The notes: generated from the letters alone by a model not told the origin. DNA of 64,000 nucleotides from Actinopolymorpha singaporensis (GCF_900104745.1 NZ_LT629732.1:1736001-1800000); one strand, 5' to 3'. Positions 40,780-50,317 are shown, counted from the stretch's first letter. Numbers and translations are program-made.

Positions 40780-41505
40780 ATGGACATCCAGGTCGCCGAC
40801 CAGGCAAGAACCGTCGAAATCCTGTGGGGTAGGCGACCCGGGCCCCGGCGCGGACCCAAGCCCGCGTTGAGTCTGGAGGTCGTCGCGCGGACCGGCATCG
40901 GGATCGCCGACGCCGAAGGTCTGGCCGCGGTCTCCATGCAACGGGTGGCCGCCGACCTCGGCTTCACCAAGATGTCGCTGTACCGCTACGTGCCGGGCAA
41001 GGCCGAACTCGTCGCCGTGATGGCCGATTTCGCGATCGGTGCACCGCCCGCGGGCACCCGTGCGAAGGACTGGCGTGATCGGCTGGACGAGTGGGCGCAC
41101 GCGTTGCTGCCGAGATTTCGGCGTCACCCATGGGTGGTGGAGGCCACCACGGGCCCGAGGGTGTTCGGTCCGAACGAACTGGCCTGGATGGAGCGGGCGG
41201 TGTCCGCGCTCGAGGGCATCGGCCTACGTGGTGGAGAGCAACTGGACGCGGTGGTCGTTCTCGTCGGGCACGTCCGCAATCTCGCTCACCAGACGCGGGG
41301 CGGCCCGGATGCGAACCGAACCGAACGGCGGATCAGTGCGCTGATGAGTGAGCTGATGCGCGAACACGGCAGCGAATACCCGGCCGTCCAGGCTGCGTTG
41401 ACGGCGGCTGCCGAAGGTGGGGGACAGGACCAGGCGCTCGACTTCGGTCTCGATCGGATCCTCGACGGAATCGCGGCCCTGGTCGACCGTCGGGCCAAGT
41501 CCTGA
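40780..41505 (+). CDS. TetR-family regulator with TetR_C-like ligand domain
   Basis: The 241-residue protein has an HTH (IADAEGLAAVSMQRVAADLG, FTKMSLYRYVPGKAELVAVM) and a longer ligand domain (WRDRLDEWAHALLPRFRRHP, WVVEATTGPRVFGPNELAWM). It is divergent from the FAD monooxygenase, so it is probably its repressor. GGAGG precedes ATG 40780. The 115-base gap between the two genes is A/T-enriched (around 40705-40730) and should hold both promoters. Confidence 0.88.
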   Translation: MDIQVADQARTVEILWGRRPGPRRGPKPALSLEVVARTGIGIADAEGLAAVSMQRVAADLGFTKMSLYRYVPGKAELVAVMADFAIGAPPAGTRAKDWRDRLDEWAHALLPRFRRHPWVVEATTGPRVFGPNELAWMERAVSALEGIGLRGGEQLDAVVVLVGHVRNLAHQTRGGPDANRTERRISALMSELMREHGSEYPAVQAALTAAAEGGGQDQALDFGLDRILDGIAALVDRRAKS

Positions 41506-41510
41506 ACCGC

Positions 41511-41548
41511 ACTGACCCCCGTCGCCAGTCGCGAACGGGGGTCAGTGT
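41511..41548. terminator. Strong bidirectional terminator
   Basis: CACTGACCCCCGT and ACGGGGGTCAGTG form a perfect 13-base-pair stem around a 12-base loop. It lies between the convergent TetR and fabF genes, 6 and 29 bases from their stop codons. Confidence 0.85.
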
Positions 41549-41576
41549 GTGGGTCGGATGCGTGGTCGACGTCAGG

Positions 41577-42800
41577 TCACGGCGCGGTGGTGAACACCAG
41601 CGCAGCGTTGTGGCCGCCGAAGCCGAACGAGTTGGCCAGTGCGGCGTTCAACTGCATCTTCCGCGCCTCGCCGGCCACCACGTCGAGCTTCACCTGCGGG
41701 TCGAGCTGGTGCAGGTTGATCGTCGGGGGAACGACCTGGTCGCGCAGCGCGAGGATCGCGGCCATCGCACCGATCGCGCCGGCGGCCCCGAACGTGTGGC
41801 CGGTCATCGACTTCGTAGCGGTCACGGCCGGGTGGGGACCGATCGCCTCGGTGACCGAGCCGGCCTCGGTGACGTCACCCAGCGGCGTGGAGGTCGCGTG
41901 CGCGTGGACGAGCCCGATGTCTTCCGGAGCCACCCCGGCGGACCTGACCGCCATCCGGATCGCGCGGGCCTGACCTTCCTGGCTACCGGCGGTGATGTGC
42001 CCGGCGTCGGAGGTGAGGCCGGACCCGGCGAGAGCGGCGTGCACGCGCGCCGACCGGGCCGCGGCGAAGTCGGCGCGCTCCAGGACGAGGACGGCGGCGC
42101 CCTCGGCGAAGACGAAGCCGTCCCGGTCGACGTCGAACGGACGGGAGGCCTCCTGCGGTGCGTCGTTGCGCATCGAGTGGGCGCGAGCGTTGGCGAACCC
42201 GACCAGTGGCAGCGCGTTGATGCAGGCTTCCGTACCACCCGCGATCACCACGTCGGCGCGGCCGAGCCGGATGAGGTCGAGCCCGAGGGCGATCGCCTCC
42301 GCGCCGGACGCGCACGCACTGACCGGGGTGTGCGCGCCACCGCGGGCACCGAGATCCATGCTGACGTACGCCGCGGGGCCGTTCGGCATCAGCATCGGCA
42401 CCGTGTGCGGGGAGACCCTGCGTACGCCCGACGTCTCCAGCACGTCGTCCTGGGCCAGGGTGGTGAGCACGCCGCCCACGCCGGTACCGATCGCCACCGC
42501 CAGCCGCTCCGGCTCCACCTCGGGGCGGCCGGCGTGCTCCCAGGCCTGCCGGGCGGCGATGAGGGCGATCTGCTCGCAGCGGTCCAGCCGCCGGGCCTCG
42601 ACCCGGCCCATGACTTCGCTGGGGTCGACCTTCAACCGGCCCGCGATCCGTACCGGGAGGTCGGCCGCCCACTCGTCCTCGAGCGGGGTGATCCCTGATT
42701 CGCCCGCGAGCATGGCCGCCCACGTCGAGTCGACGTCCCCTCCGAGTGGTGTCGTCGCGCCGAGTCCGGTTACCAGGACGGCCTCGTTGCCAGCAGTCAT
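41577..42800 (-). CDS. fabF: Beta-ketoacyl-ACP synthase II
   Basis: This condensing enzyme extends acyl chains by decarboxylating malonyl-ACP. The active site is complete: Cys in VSACASGAEAIALG, His in AHATSTPLGD, Lys in VTATKSMTGHTFGAAGA and His in NSFGFGGHNAALVF. The 407-residue length is normal. ATG 42800 follows GAAGGGG. No acpP, fabD or fabH lies next to it, so this is either a stand-alone FabF or a paralogue outside the main fatty acid cluster. Confidence 0.93.
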   Translation of the reverse strand: MTAGNEAVLVTGLGATTPLGGDVDSTWAAMLAGESGITPLEDEWAADLPVRIAGRLKVDPSEVMGRVEARRLDRCEQIALIAARQAWEHAGRPEVEPERLAVAIGTGVGGVLTTLAQDDVLETSGVRRVSPHTVPMLMPNGPAAYVSMDLGARGGAHTPVSACASGAEAIALGLDLIRLGRADVVIAGGTEACINALPLVGFANARAHSMRNDAPQEASRPFDVDRDGFVFAEGAAVLVLERADFAAARSARVHAALAGSGLTSDAGHITAGSQEGQARAIRMAVRSAGVAPEDIGLVHAHATSTPLGDVTEAGSVTEAIGPHPAVTATKSMTGHTFGAAGAIGAMAAILALRDQVVPPTINLHQLDPQVKLDVVAGEARKMQLNAALANSFGFGGHNAALVFTTAP

Positions 42801-43064
42801 CAGCGCACCCCTTCTTCGTGAAGCTCCACTATCCGCCACTTTGCCAACTCGTTCACGCCTCATCAGCGCGGCAGCCCACGGAGTCGGCCGCGCGGATTTG
42901 TCCGATCCTCACAAACGGCCACGCTTGGCGCGGCAGGCGGGCACCAGGGGCTGCGTCGCGGTGCCTGCGGAGCGGCGGCGACAGTGGGTCCGGGGTAGAC
43001 AGTACGGTCGAGCGGGCGACCGGCGTCGAAGCCCCCCACCTGCACGTGACCAGGACCGTCTATG

Positions 43065-44240
43065 TCAACGCTGCATTGACGGGTGGAACCGCACCTCGCG
43101 GTACTTCCGCGACGGGCCGTCGAGCAGCGGCCGGTCCCGCCCGCGCAGGTGCTGGTCGAAGAACGCACCCACGTAGGCGTTCGTGATCCGCACCGCCCGG
43201 GCTCCGGCGATGGTCTGCCCGATGTCGACACCGAGCTGGTCGGCCAGCGTCGCGTAGTCGGTGAAGGAGGAGTGCGCACTGCCGCTGACGGTGATCCAGC
43301 GCTTCCATCCGGTCAGCCGTTGCCAGTCCCGGTCCCAGGTGGTGTCCTCGCCACCCGGGGAGTGCCCGTCCTCGGTTCCCAGGAACATGAAGGGCACCGC
43401 CAGGCCGCTCTCCGGCAGTGGGTCGAACTGCGTGCCGTCCAGGTTCACCGCCGCCCGGACGCGCGGGTCGCGGACCGCGGTGGGTCCGCTGGAGGCGCCG
43501 CCGACGGAGTGGCCGGCCATCCCGATCCGTGCCGGGTCGATCAGGTGGGCGAGCCGCCAGGCCGGGCGCGGCCCGACGAGTTCGTCCAGCACGAACGAGA
43601 CGTCGGCCGCTCGTCCCTGGATGATCCGTTGCGGTGTCGTGTCCGTCTCACACGCCATGCAGGTGGTGACGCGGCCGTCCGGGAAGGTGGTGGCCACCGA
43701 CTCGTAGGTGTGCTCCACGGCGGCGACGACGTAGCCGCTGCTCGCGAGGTCCTCAGCCAGGGCGGTGAGGGAGGTGCGCGGAAAGCTGAACCCGGGCGAG
43801 AGGACGACCAGCGGGTAGTTGCGCCTGCCCGCCCGGGGCGCCGCGCCGGATCTGGCGTACGTACGAACAGTGCTCAGGGCGTCCGCGGGTACGTCGGTGA
43901 CGCCCTGGCTCTCGAGGAGCAACCCGGACTCGCGCGGTGTGACGTACCTCGCCGGCGTCCCCGACGCTCGGCGAGCGGGGTAGTACATCGAGACCATGAG
44001 CTCCCTCGGCCCCGACTCCGGCACCCACGGATCCGGCCGGTCGGCGTCGACGAGGTGCAGTGTGTCCGTTCCCACGCCGTACGGTCCGGATGGTCGCGGG
44101 AGGGTGAGGGAGGTGGCGGGAAGCTGGTCGACGGGGTGGTCGGTGGTCCCCGCCTGGGCGACACCGGGCGCGAGGAGCCCCAGGGCCGCGAGACTGACGC
44201 CGGCGGTGAGGGCCGCGCGCCGAAGAGTCGTGGTGATCAT
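43065..44240 (-). CDS. Secreted alpha/beta hydrolase (PAF-acetylhydrolase-like)
   Basis: ATG 44240 begins an export signal (RRAALTAGVSLAALGLLAPG, cleaved after VAQA). The mature part is an alpha/beta hydrolase with the nucleophile in GMAGHSVGGASS, Asp in LGTEDGHSPGG and His in SGSAHSSFTDYATL. Like PAF acetylhydrolases it has MVSMYYPARR and PLVVLSPGFSFPRT. Two cysteines in TTCMACET may form a disulfide. It likely cleaves esters or lipids outside the cell. It is transcribed alone. Confidence 0.85.
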   Translation of the reverse strand: MITTTLRRAALTAGVSLAALGLLAPGVAQAGTTDHPVDQLPATSLTLPRPSGPYGVGTDTLHLVDADRPDPWVPESGPRELMVSMYYPARRASGTPARYVTPRESGLLLESQGVTDVPADALSTVRTYARSGAAPRAGRRNYPLVVLSPGFSFPRTSLTALAEDLASSGYVVAAVEHTYESVATTFPDGRVTTCMACETDTTPQRIIQGRAADVSFVLDELVGPRPAWRLAHLIDPARIGMAGHSVGGASSGPTAVRDPRVRAAVNLDGTQFDPLPESGLAVPFMFLGTEDGHSPGGEDTTWDRDWQRLTGWKRWITVSGSAHSSFTDYATLADQLGVDIGQTIAGARAVRITNAYVGAFFDQHLRGRDRPLLDGPSRKYREVRFHPSMQR

Positions 44241-44352
44241 GAAACTCACCCTGCCGACAGAACGCGGCTGCCACATCGTCCGGAGGTCGCGGCCGACCCC
44301 ACCGCAGGGTGCGGTCGCCGCCCCGGGTCAGGGACCCGTGGGGGATGGACTG

Positions 44353-44724
44353 TCAGGGCTGGTAGTAGCCCTGCACTGACCTCCGGCTCGTCGTTCGCCG
44401 CCGGCTCATGACGGCGGTGGCGACGATCGCGATCGCACCGGCGACCATCAGGATGGCGCCCATCGCGTCGTCGGCGATGTAGGGGAGATCGGCGTCGACC
44501 GCGAAGTACAGGATCGCCCCGGCCGCGAGCAAGAGGATGCCGGTCCCCACGCCTGCCTCCGGCCGGTCCGCCCGCAGCACCACGGCGACGATGACGACGG
44601 CGAGGCCGGCCAGCAGCAGGATCAGTCCGAGCGCGTCGTCGTCGACGTAGGGAAGATCGACGTCGACGGCGCCGTACAGGATGGCGCCGACCACGATCAG
44701 GAAGATGCCGCTTCCCAAGCCCAT
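44353..44724 (-). CDS. Tandem DUF6458-like membrane protein
   Basis: The 123-residue protein is an internal duplication. The unit MGLGSGIFLIVVGAILYGAV with DVDLPYVDDDALGLILLLAG returns as VGTGILLLAAGAILYFAVDA with DLPYIADDAMGAILMVAG. Each unit gives two membrane helices joined by a short Asp-rich loop. Single-unit DUF6458 proteins are common in actinobacteria and of unknown role. GGAGG precedes ATG 44724. Confidence 0.8.
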   Translation of the reverse strand: MGLGSGIFLIVVGAILYGAVDVDLPYVDDDALGLILLLAGLAVVIVAVVLRADRPEAGVGTGILLLAAGAILYFAVDADLPYIADDAMGAILMVAGAIAIVATAVMSRRRTTSRRSVQGYYQP

Positions 44725-45047
44725 TGCTTCCAGCCTCCACAGGGGTAGGACCACGAGATCCGCCGGACTCTACCGAGATCCGCGGCGTCCGCCCAGCCTG
44801 GGACGCCGGCCCGGTCGGGCGGCCTGGTCGGCGGCCCGGTCGGCGGCCCGGTCGGCGGCCTGGTCGGGCCGCTCGCAAGGGGGTTGGTCGTGCCCGGCGG
44901 CTCGCTCACCTAGACTTTCCGGCGGCACACAGAGCGTACGGCGGTAAGCCCCGCTTCACCGCTCGTACGACGGGGGCCGCGCTGCGCGGGTGACCAACTG
45001 CTCTCGGTGACGAGGCACACAGTGACGTCGATGATCGGACAGCGAGG
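44725..45047. other. Intergenic region with 12-bp tandem repeats before the kinase gene
   Basis: No gene is supportable here. The region contains the G/C-rich tandem repeat at 44808-44868 and should hold the divergent promoters of the DUF6458 and kinase genes. No clear consensus promoter was seen. Confidence 0.5.
44808..44868. repeat. Five tandem 12-bp repeats
   Basis: The unit is GGCCYGGTCGGS, four exact-length copies from 44821 to 44868, preceded by a 13-base copy from 44808. It is non-coding and could be a slippage-prone minisatellite. Confidence 0.75.
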
Positions 45048-46949
45048 ATGACCCCCAACGACCGGGCACAGTCCGGCCCCACCGACGACGCGGAGCGTAC
45101 GGTTCCGCGGCGCATACTCGGCGGCCGGTACGAGCTCCACGAGGAGCTCGGGCACGGAGGCATGGCCGTGGTGTGGGCGGGTATCGACCTGCGGCTGGGT
45201 CGCCGCGTCGCGGTGAAGACCCTGCGCCCCGAACACGCCGCCGACTCGACGTTCCAGGCGAGGTTCCGCCGGGAGGCGCAGTCTGCCGCGTCGCTCAACC
45301 ACCACTCGATCGTGGCGGTCTACGACAACGGCGAGGGTGACCTGAACGGCATCTCCGTGCCGTACATCGTGATGGAGTACGTCGAGGGCCGCACGCTGCG
45401 CGACATCCTCCGCGAGGGCCGGCCGATCCTGCCCGAGCGCGCCCTGGAGGTGGTGGCGGAGATACTCGACGCCCTCGAGTACAGCCACCGGGCCGGGATC
45501 ATCCATCGCGACGTGAAGCCGGCCAACGTCATGGTGACCCCCGCGGGCGACGTCAAGGTCATGGACTTCGGTATCGCCCGGGCGATCAGCGACGTCTCGG
45601 CCGGGCTCACCCAGACCTCCGCCGTGATCGGCACCGCGCAGTACCTCTCCCCGGAGCAGGCCCGCAGTGAGCAGGTCGATGCCCGCAGTGACGTCTACTC
45701 CACCGGCTGCCTGCTGTACGAGCTGCTGACCGGCCGGCCGCCGTTCACCGGTGACTCGCCGGTCTCGGTCGCCTACCAGCACGTACGCGAGGAGCCGCGT
45801 CCGCCGTCCGCGGTCTCGCCCGGGGTGCCGCCCGAGGCCGACCGGATCACGATGCAGGCGCTCCGCAAGGACCCGGCCGACCGCTACCAGAGTGCCGCGC
45901 AGATGCGCGCCGACATCGAGCGCGCGCTGGCCGGGGAGAACGTACTCGCCTCGGAGGCGCCGACCGTGGCGGCCGCGACCGCTGTCGCCCCGATGCCGGC
46001 GGACGCGACCGCGCAGTTCGCGCCCGCCGCGGACCCGGAGCCCCGGTGGGGCGAGACCGCCGAGCAGCGGCGGTGGGCGCCCGACGACCGCGACGGCCCC
46101 GACGACCGTGACGAGGAGAAGCGCCGGGCGCTGCCGTGGGTGCTTGCCCTGGTGGGACTCGTGCTGCTCGGCATCCTGGCCTTCGCGGCGTACCGGCTCA
46201 TCGACGGCGGGTCGGCGCAGACCACCAGCGCACCCAGCCTGATCGGCAAGACCGAGTCGCAGGCCAAGGCGGCTCTGGCGGCGAAGAACCTCAAGCTGGG
46301 CGACACCTCGGAGAAGCCCAGCGAGGACGCTCCGAAGGGCCAGATCATCGCTCAGGATCCCGCCCCGGGTGGCTCGGTGCGGGTCGGCGGGGCGATCGAC
46401 GTGACGCTGTCCAGCGGGAAGCCGGAGGTTCGGATCCCAGAAGTGGTGGGCGACCAGGCGGCCGACGCGCGCACGAAGCTGGAGGAGGCCGGGTTCCGCG
46501 TCCGGGACAAGGAGGACAAGCAGTCCAGCAAGCCCGGCGGTGAGGTGACCAGGGTCGACCCGCCGGAGGGTTCGCTGGTGGCCAAGAACTCCCTGGTGAC
46601 GATCTACCACTCCACGGGCCTGACCGAGGTGCCCGACGTGAGCAAGAAGGACGAGGGCGAGGCGAAGGCGATCCTCGAGGACGCCGGCTTCAAGGTGCGG
46701 GTGATCCGGGAGGAGAACGCCGACGCCGACCCCGGAACGGTGGTCTCGCAGATCCCCGATGCCGGTTCGCGCAGGGAGGCCGGGACCCGGGTGACCATCG
46801 TGGTGGCGAAGGAGCCCAAGGCCACGTCGGAACCGACCCCGACGGACACGCCGACGCCCACGGACTCCCCGTCGCCCTCCCCGTCCCCGACCGACGACAA
46901 ACACGACAACAACGATCACGGGTTCCCCGACCTGCCCGGGCTCCCCTGA
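45048..46949 (+). CDS. PASTA-domain Ser/Thr protein kinase, PknB-like
   Basis: The 633-residue protein has a kinase domain at about 28-290: Gly loop LGHGGMAVVWAG, Lys57 in VAVKTLR, catalytic HRDVKPANVMV, metal DFGIA, activation-loop Thr residues, GTAQYLSPEQ and DVYSTGCLLYELLTG. A juxtamembrane linker leads to one helix (WVLALVGLVLLGILAFAAYR, about 362-385), then three outer PASTA domains (about 395-600) that bind peptidoglycan or lipid II, and a Pro/Thr/Ser tail ending in DHGFPDLPGLP. PknB couples wall state to growth control. It is not in the pbpA-rodA-pknA-pknB cluster, so it may be a paralogue. The start at ATG 45048 is clear. Confidence 0.92.
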   Translation: MTPNDRAQSGPTDDAERTVPRRILGGRYELHEELGHGGMAVVWAGIDLRLGRRVAVKTLRPEHAADSTFQARFRREAQSAASLNHHSIVAVYDNGEGDLNGISVPYIVMEYVEGRTLRDILREGRPILPERALEVVAEILDALEYSHRAGIIHRDVKPANVMVTPAGDVKVMDFGIARAISDVSAGLTQTSAVIGTAQYLSPEQARSEQVDARSDVYSTGCLLYELLTGRPPFTGDSPVSVAYQHVREEPRPPSAVSPGVPPEADRITMQALRKDPADRYQSAAQMRADIERALAGENVLASEAPTVAAATAVAPMPADATAQFAPAADPEPRWGETAEQRRWAPDDRDGPDDRDEEKRRALPWVLALVGLVLLGILAFAAYRLIDGGSAQTTSAPSLIGKTESQAKAALAAKNLKLGDTSEKPSEDAPKGQIIAQDPAPGGSVRVGGAIDVTLSSGKPEVRIPEVVGDQAADARTKLEEAGFRVRDKEDKQSSKPGGEVTRVDPPEGSLVAKNSLVTIYHSTGLTEVPDVSKKDEGEAKAILEDAGFKVRVIREENADADPGTVVSQIPDAGSRREAGTRVTIVVAKEPKATSEPTPTDTPTPTDSPSPSPSPTDDKHDNNDHGFPDLPGLP

Positions 46950-47096
46950 GCGGACCACCTCCCAGGTCTCTCTGGCTACTCCCGGACGGCCGTCCCCACG
47001 GTCGGCCGAGCGGCGGACCATGGTCGGCAGTGCTTACCCTGCGCCGTGCTGGTGGTGCATACTGTGGCGGCATCACCTCGTACCCGCCACTTCCGT

Positions 47097-47172
47097 GTCG
47101 CCGTTCTGTCGCCGTTCTGCCGTAGCTGCCGTAGCTGCCGTCGCTTCCTGTCGCTTCGCCGTCGCTTCGCCG
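47097..47172 (+). repeat. Short tandem repeats in the PL8 leader
   Basis: GTCGCCGTTCT occurs twice in tandem, then GCCGTAGCT twice, then GTCGCTTCS three times, ending just before the lyase start. All units share GYCG, which suggests serial slippage. The effect on translation is unknown. Confidence 0.7.
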
Positions 47173-47191
47173 CCGCCGTCCAGGAGTGCCC

Positions 47192-49783
47192 ATGGGGATC
47201 AGCCGTCGTCAGTTGTTGTCCCTCCTGCCGACCGCCGGACTGGTGACGGCCATCACGCCCGAGGTCGCGCAGGCGCAGCCGACCGCCGCCGGTGACCCGG
47301 GTTCGGGTGCCGCGGATGCCGATGTCGCCCGGCTGCTCGCCAACACCGTCGCGATGTTCGCCGGCGATCCCGAGGTCAACGGCCGGGCCGAGGTCGCTCC
47401 CAAGCTGGCCGCCATCGACAAGACCGCACGCACCTGGCTGGCCGCGATGAAGGACACCGACGGCCCGGGCGGCGAACTGTTCGCAGGCATTCCGCTGGGC
47501 ACCAGCGACCCCAACCTCACCGCGTCGTTCCAGCACCTGTACGAGATCGCGCTCGCGACCGCCGTTCCGGGTGGCCCGGGTGGCCCGGCTTCGGACCTGG
47601 CCGGCAACACCGACGTGCGACGCCGGGTGCTCGACGGCCTGGCCTGGCTGCACGAGCACTACTACGGCGACCAGGCCCAGGGCTACTACGGCAACTGGTT
47701 CAACTGGGAGATCGGCATCTCCACCCACGTCAGCAGGACGCTGGTGCTACTGGCCGAGGAGGTACGCGCCTACCGTCCCGCCCTCGCGCGGACCTACGTC
47801 GCGTCGATGGACGCCTACCTGCGCAACGGCAAGGAGGGAGACGTCGACCTCGACTCCCGCTTCCACACCGGCGCCAACCTCGCCGACATCACCACGAACC
47901 GCATCCTGCAGGGTGCGGTGCTCGCCGACGAGGCCCGGGTGGGCAAGGCGGTCGCGGACCAGCTGACGGTCTTCGCCACCGTGGATCCGTACCACCTCCA
48001 GCACGGCGTGACCGACGGCTACTACGCCGACGGTTCGTTCGTCCAGCACGACTCGGTCGCCTACACCGGTTCCTATGGCAAGGGCCTGTTGACACGGGTC
48101 GTGCAGACGCTGAAGATCCTCGACGGTACGAGCTACATGCACGGCGACGGTCTCGTGTCGGTGGTGGACGGCTGGGTGCGTAACGGCTTCGCGCCGTTGA
48201 TCTTCGAGGGCTGGATGATGGAGGTGGTCAAGGGGCGCGCGGTCTCCCGGACCACCACCGGGTACGCCGACGTGGCGGTGGTGGTCGAGGCGGTCGTCGA
48301 CCTGTCCGGCTGCGCCGGCGGCGACGCCGCCAGGGCGTTGAAGAGCTACGTGAAGTTCATCGGCGAGACCTCGCGGGCCGCGCTCGACCCGACCCGGTTC
48401 GTCTCACCTGTCAGCATCGCGCGGTACGCCGACATGGTCGCGGACGACACCATCCCTGCCCGTGATCTCAACCCCGCTTCGCGAAGTGTGGCGTTCAACG
48501 CGATGGACCGGCACGTCCACCTGCGGCCCGGCTACGCCTTCGCGCTCGCCCGCAGTTCCAATCGGATCAGCAAGTACGAATACATGAACGGCGAGAATCT
48601 CCAGCCGTGGTTCTCAGGTGACGGCGCCTACTACCTCTACCTGTCCGGCCAGGACCAGGCCCAGGCGTACGGCGTCGACTACTTCACCACCGTGTCGCCG
48701 TACGCGCTGGCCGGCGTCACCTCGCCGGTCGAGCATCGGCGGACGATCCCCGAGTTGTACGGAACGCCGTACTACGACAACCCCGACCACCCGCTCCACT
48801 TCACCTCGTCGTCGGAGTCGCAGAACACCTACGTGTACTTCCCGCGCGGCACGAACCGGCACTCCGGCGGTGCGGTCCTCGGTGCTTTCGGCGCGGCCGC
48901 GATGGTCCAGTCCGACGACGTCGCCTGCGCGGCCAAGCGGGAGGGCCTGCTGCCGGAGGACTTCGTGGCCTACCAGAACGCCACCGCGCACAAGTCGTGG
49001 TTCATGCTGGACGAGGAGATCGTCGTACTGGCGGCGGGAGTCGGTGACCTGTCCGGTCGGGCGGTTCTCACCACGGTGGACTCCCGGACCGCGGCGCCGA
49101 CGGACTCGATCACGATCAGCGGGGCGCGGCGCGACGGAAGCGCGTGGGCGGGTACGGGCACCGCCGACCTGGCGTGGTTGCGGTACGCCAACGCCGACCA
49201 GGGCACCTCGGTCGGGTACGTCTTCCTCGACACCACCGGACCGGTGCGCGTCGCGAACGAGCAGGTCACCCGCAGCCGGCGGGTCGTGCGTACCGCCAAT
49301 CCCGACACCGCGGTGACCAGGTCGGTGTTCGGGGTCCACCTGGACCACGCGCCCGGAGTCGCGCCTTCCTCACTGGCGTACGCGATGGTGCCGAACGCGA
49401 CGGAACGCCAGTTGGGCTCCTACGGCGAAGGCCGCGTCGTCGTGGTGGCGAACACCACGCAGGTGCAGGCCGTCCGGCACACCGGGCTCGGGCTGACCGC
49501 GGTGAACACCTTCGGTGCAGGCCCGCACAACGTCGCGGGCCTGCGGGTCTACGGCGCGGCGTCGGTGCTGGTGCACCGACGCCGCGCCGGGCGGACCGAG
49601 GTCGCCGTCGCCGATCCCACCACGGACCGGGAGACGATCTCGGTGGTTCTGCGCGGCCGGTCGCTGACCCCGGTCGCGCCGGCCGAGGGTGTACGGGTGA
49701 GTGCGGTCGCGGGTGGTACGCGGCTGGACGTCGACACCTACCAGCTGTACGGGCGCAGCTGCACGGTCGCGCTGGAGCTTTGA
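47192..49783 (+). CDS. Secreted polysaccharide lyase family 8
   Basis: The 863-residue protein starts at ATG 47192, behind AGGAG. A Tat signal (GISRRQLLSLLPTAGLVTAI, cleaved near VAQA) directs export. The (alpha/alpha) barrel has PL8 active-site motifs: NWFNWEIGIS, the catalytic His and Tyr in DGSFVQHDSVAYTGSYGKGL, and GRAVSRTTTGYAD with Arg. It is followed by the central and C-terminal beta domains (YEYMNGENLQPWFSGDGAYY). PL8 enzymes cleave hyaluronan, chondroitin, alginate or xanthan by beta-elimination. The exact substrate cannot be assigned from sequence alone. It is monocistronic with a repetitive leader. Confidence 0.92.
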   Translation: MGISRRQLLSLLPTAGLVTAITPEVAQAQPTAAGDPGSGAADADVARLLANTVAMFAGDPEVNGRAEVAPKLAAIDKTARTWLAAMKDTDGPGGELFAGIPLGTSDPNLTASFQHLYEIALATAVPGGPGGPASDLAGNTDVRRRVLDGLAWLHEHYYGDQAQGYYGNWFNWEIGISTHVSRTLVLLAEEVRAYRPALARTYVASMDAYLRNGKEGDVDLDSRFHTGANLADITTNRILQGAVLADEARVGKAVADQLTVFATVDPYHLQHGVTDGYYADGSFVQHDSVAYTGSYGKGLLTRVVQTLKILDGTSYMHGDGLVSVVDGWVRNGFAPLIFEGWMMEVVKGRAVSRTTTGYADVAVVVEAVVDLSGCAGGDAARALKSYVKFIGETSRAALDPTRFVSPVSIARYADMVADDTIPARDLNPASRSVAFNAMDRHVHLRPGYAFALARSSNRISKYEYMNGENLQPWFSGDGAYYLYLSGQDQAQAYGVDYFTTVSPYALAGVTSPVEHRRTIPELYGTPYYDNPDHPLHFTSSSESQNTYVYFPRGTNRHSGGAVLGAFGAAAMVQSDDVACAAKREGLLPEDFVAYQNATAHKSWFMLDEEIVVLAAGVGDLSGRAVLTTVDSRTAAPTDSITISGARRDGSAWAGTGTADLAWLRYANADQGTSVGYVFLDTTGPVRVANEQVTRSRRVVRTANPDTAVTRSVFGVHLDHAPGVAPSSLAYAMVPNATERQLGSYGEGRVVVVANTTQVQAVRHTGLGLTAVNTFGAGPHNVAGLRVYGAASVLVHRRRAGRTEVAVADPTTDRETISVVLRGRSLTPVAPAEGVRVSAVAGGTRLDVDTYQLYGRSCTVALEL

Positions 49784-49824
49784 GGTCCCTGCTCGGTACT
49801 CCGAGATGCGTGGATAGGGCTTGA

Positions 49825-49834
49825 CTTATATAAG
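49825..49834. promoter_or_regulatory. A/T-rich palindrome upstream of the PhnB-like gene
   Basis: CTTATATAAG is a perfect palindrome within TTGACTTATATAAGG, very A/T-rich for this genome, about 60 bases before the start codon. It probably marks the promoter or an operator. Confidence 0.45.
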
Positions 49835-49892
49835 GCCAGGGTGAAACGCTCGGTCGCACACGTCGTTCGACCCTGGAGGAGAGCAGCTCGCC

Positions 49893-50297
49893 ATGATCGT
49901 CAGTACGCAGAAGATCACGACGTTCCTCATGTTCACCGGGCAGGCCGAGGAGGCGATGACCTTCTACACCTCGCTGTTCCCCGACTCCGAGGTGCGGTCC
50001 GTCACCCGTTACGGCGCGGACGGCCAGGGAGCCGAGGGAACCGTGCAGCACGCGACGTTCACCTTGGCGGGGCAGGAGTTCATGTGCATCGACAGCCCCG
50101 TCGAGCACGCGTTCGGGTTCACCCCGTCGGTCTCGTTGTTCGTGACCTGTGAGACCGAGGAGGAACTCGAACGACTGTTCGCCGCGCTGTCGGAGAAGGG
50201 TCAGACCCTCATGCCGCTGGGCGCCTACGGATTCGGTACGAGGTTCGGCTGGGTGAATGACCGGTTCGGTGTCTCCTGGCAGCTCAACCTGCCGTAG
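49893..50297 (+). CDS. PhnB-like VOC protein
   Basis: The 134-residue protein matches the PhnB/3-dmu-9_3-mt group: ITTFLMFTGQAEEAMTFYTS, LFPDSEV, ATFTLAGQEFMCIDSPVEH, SLFVTCETEEELERLFAALS and GWVNDRFGVSWQL. The fold is VOC. The role is unknown, and the old methyltransferase label is not supported by mechanism. GGAGGAGAG is close upstream of ATG 49893. Confidence 0.9.
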   Translation: MIVSTQKITTFLMFTGQAEEAMTFYTSLFPDSEVRSVTRYGADGQGAEGTVQHATFTLAGQEFMCIDSPVEHAFGFTPSVSLFVTCETEEELERLFAALSEKGQTLMPLGAYGFGTRFGWVNDRFGVSWQLNLP

Positions 50298-50317
50298 GAG
50301 GCTTGGGTCGGTCCGCC

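Noticed and set aside
44808-44868. Repeats as iterons of a replication origin
   Set aside because: They are G/C-only with no A/T-rich unwinding element, DnaA boxes or rep gene nearby.
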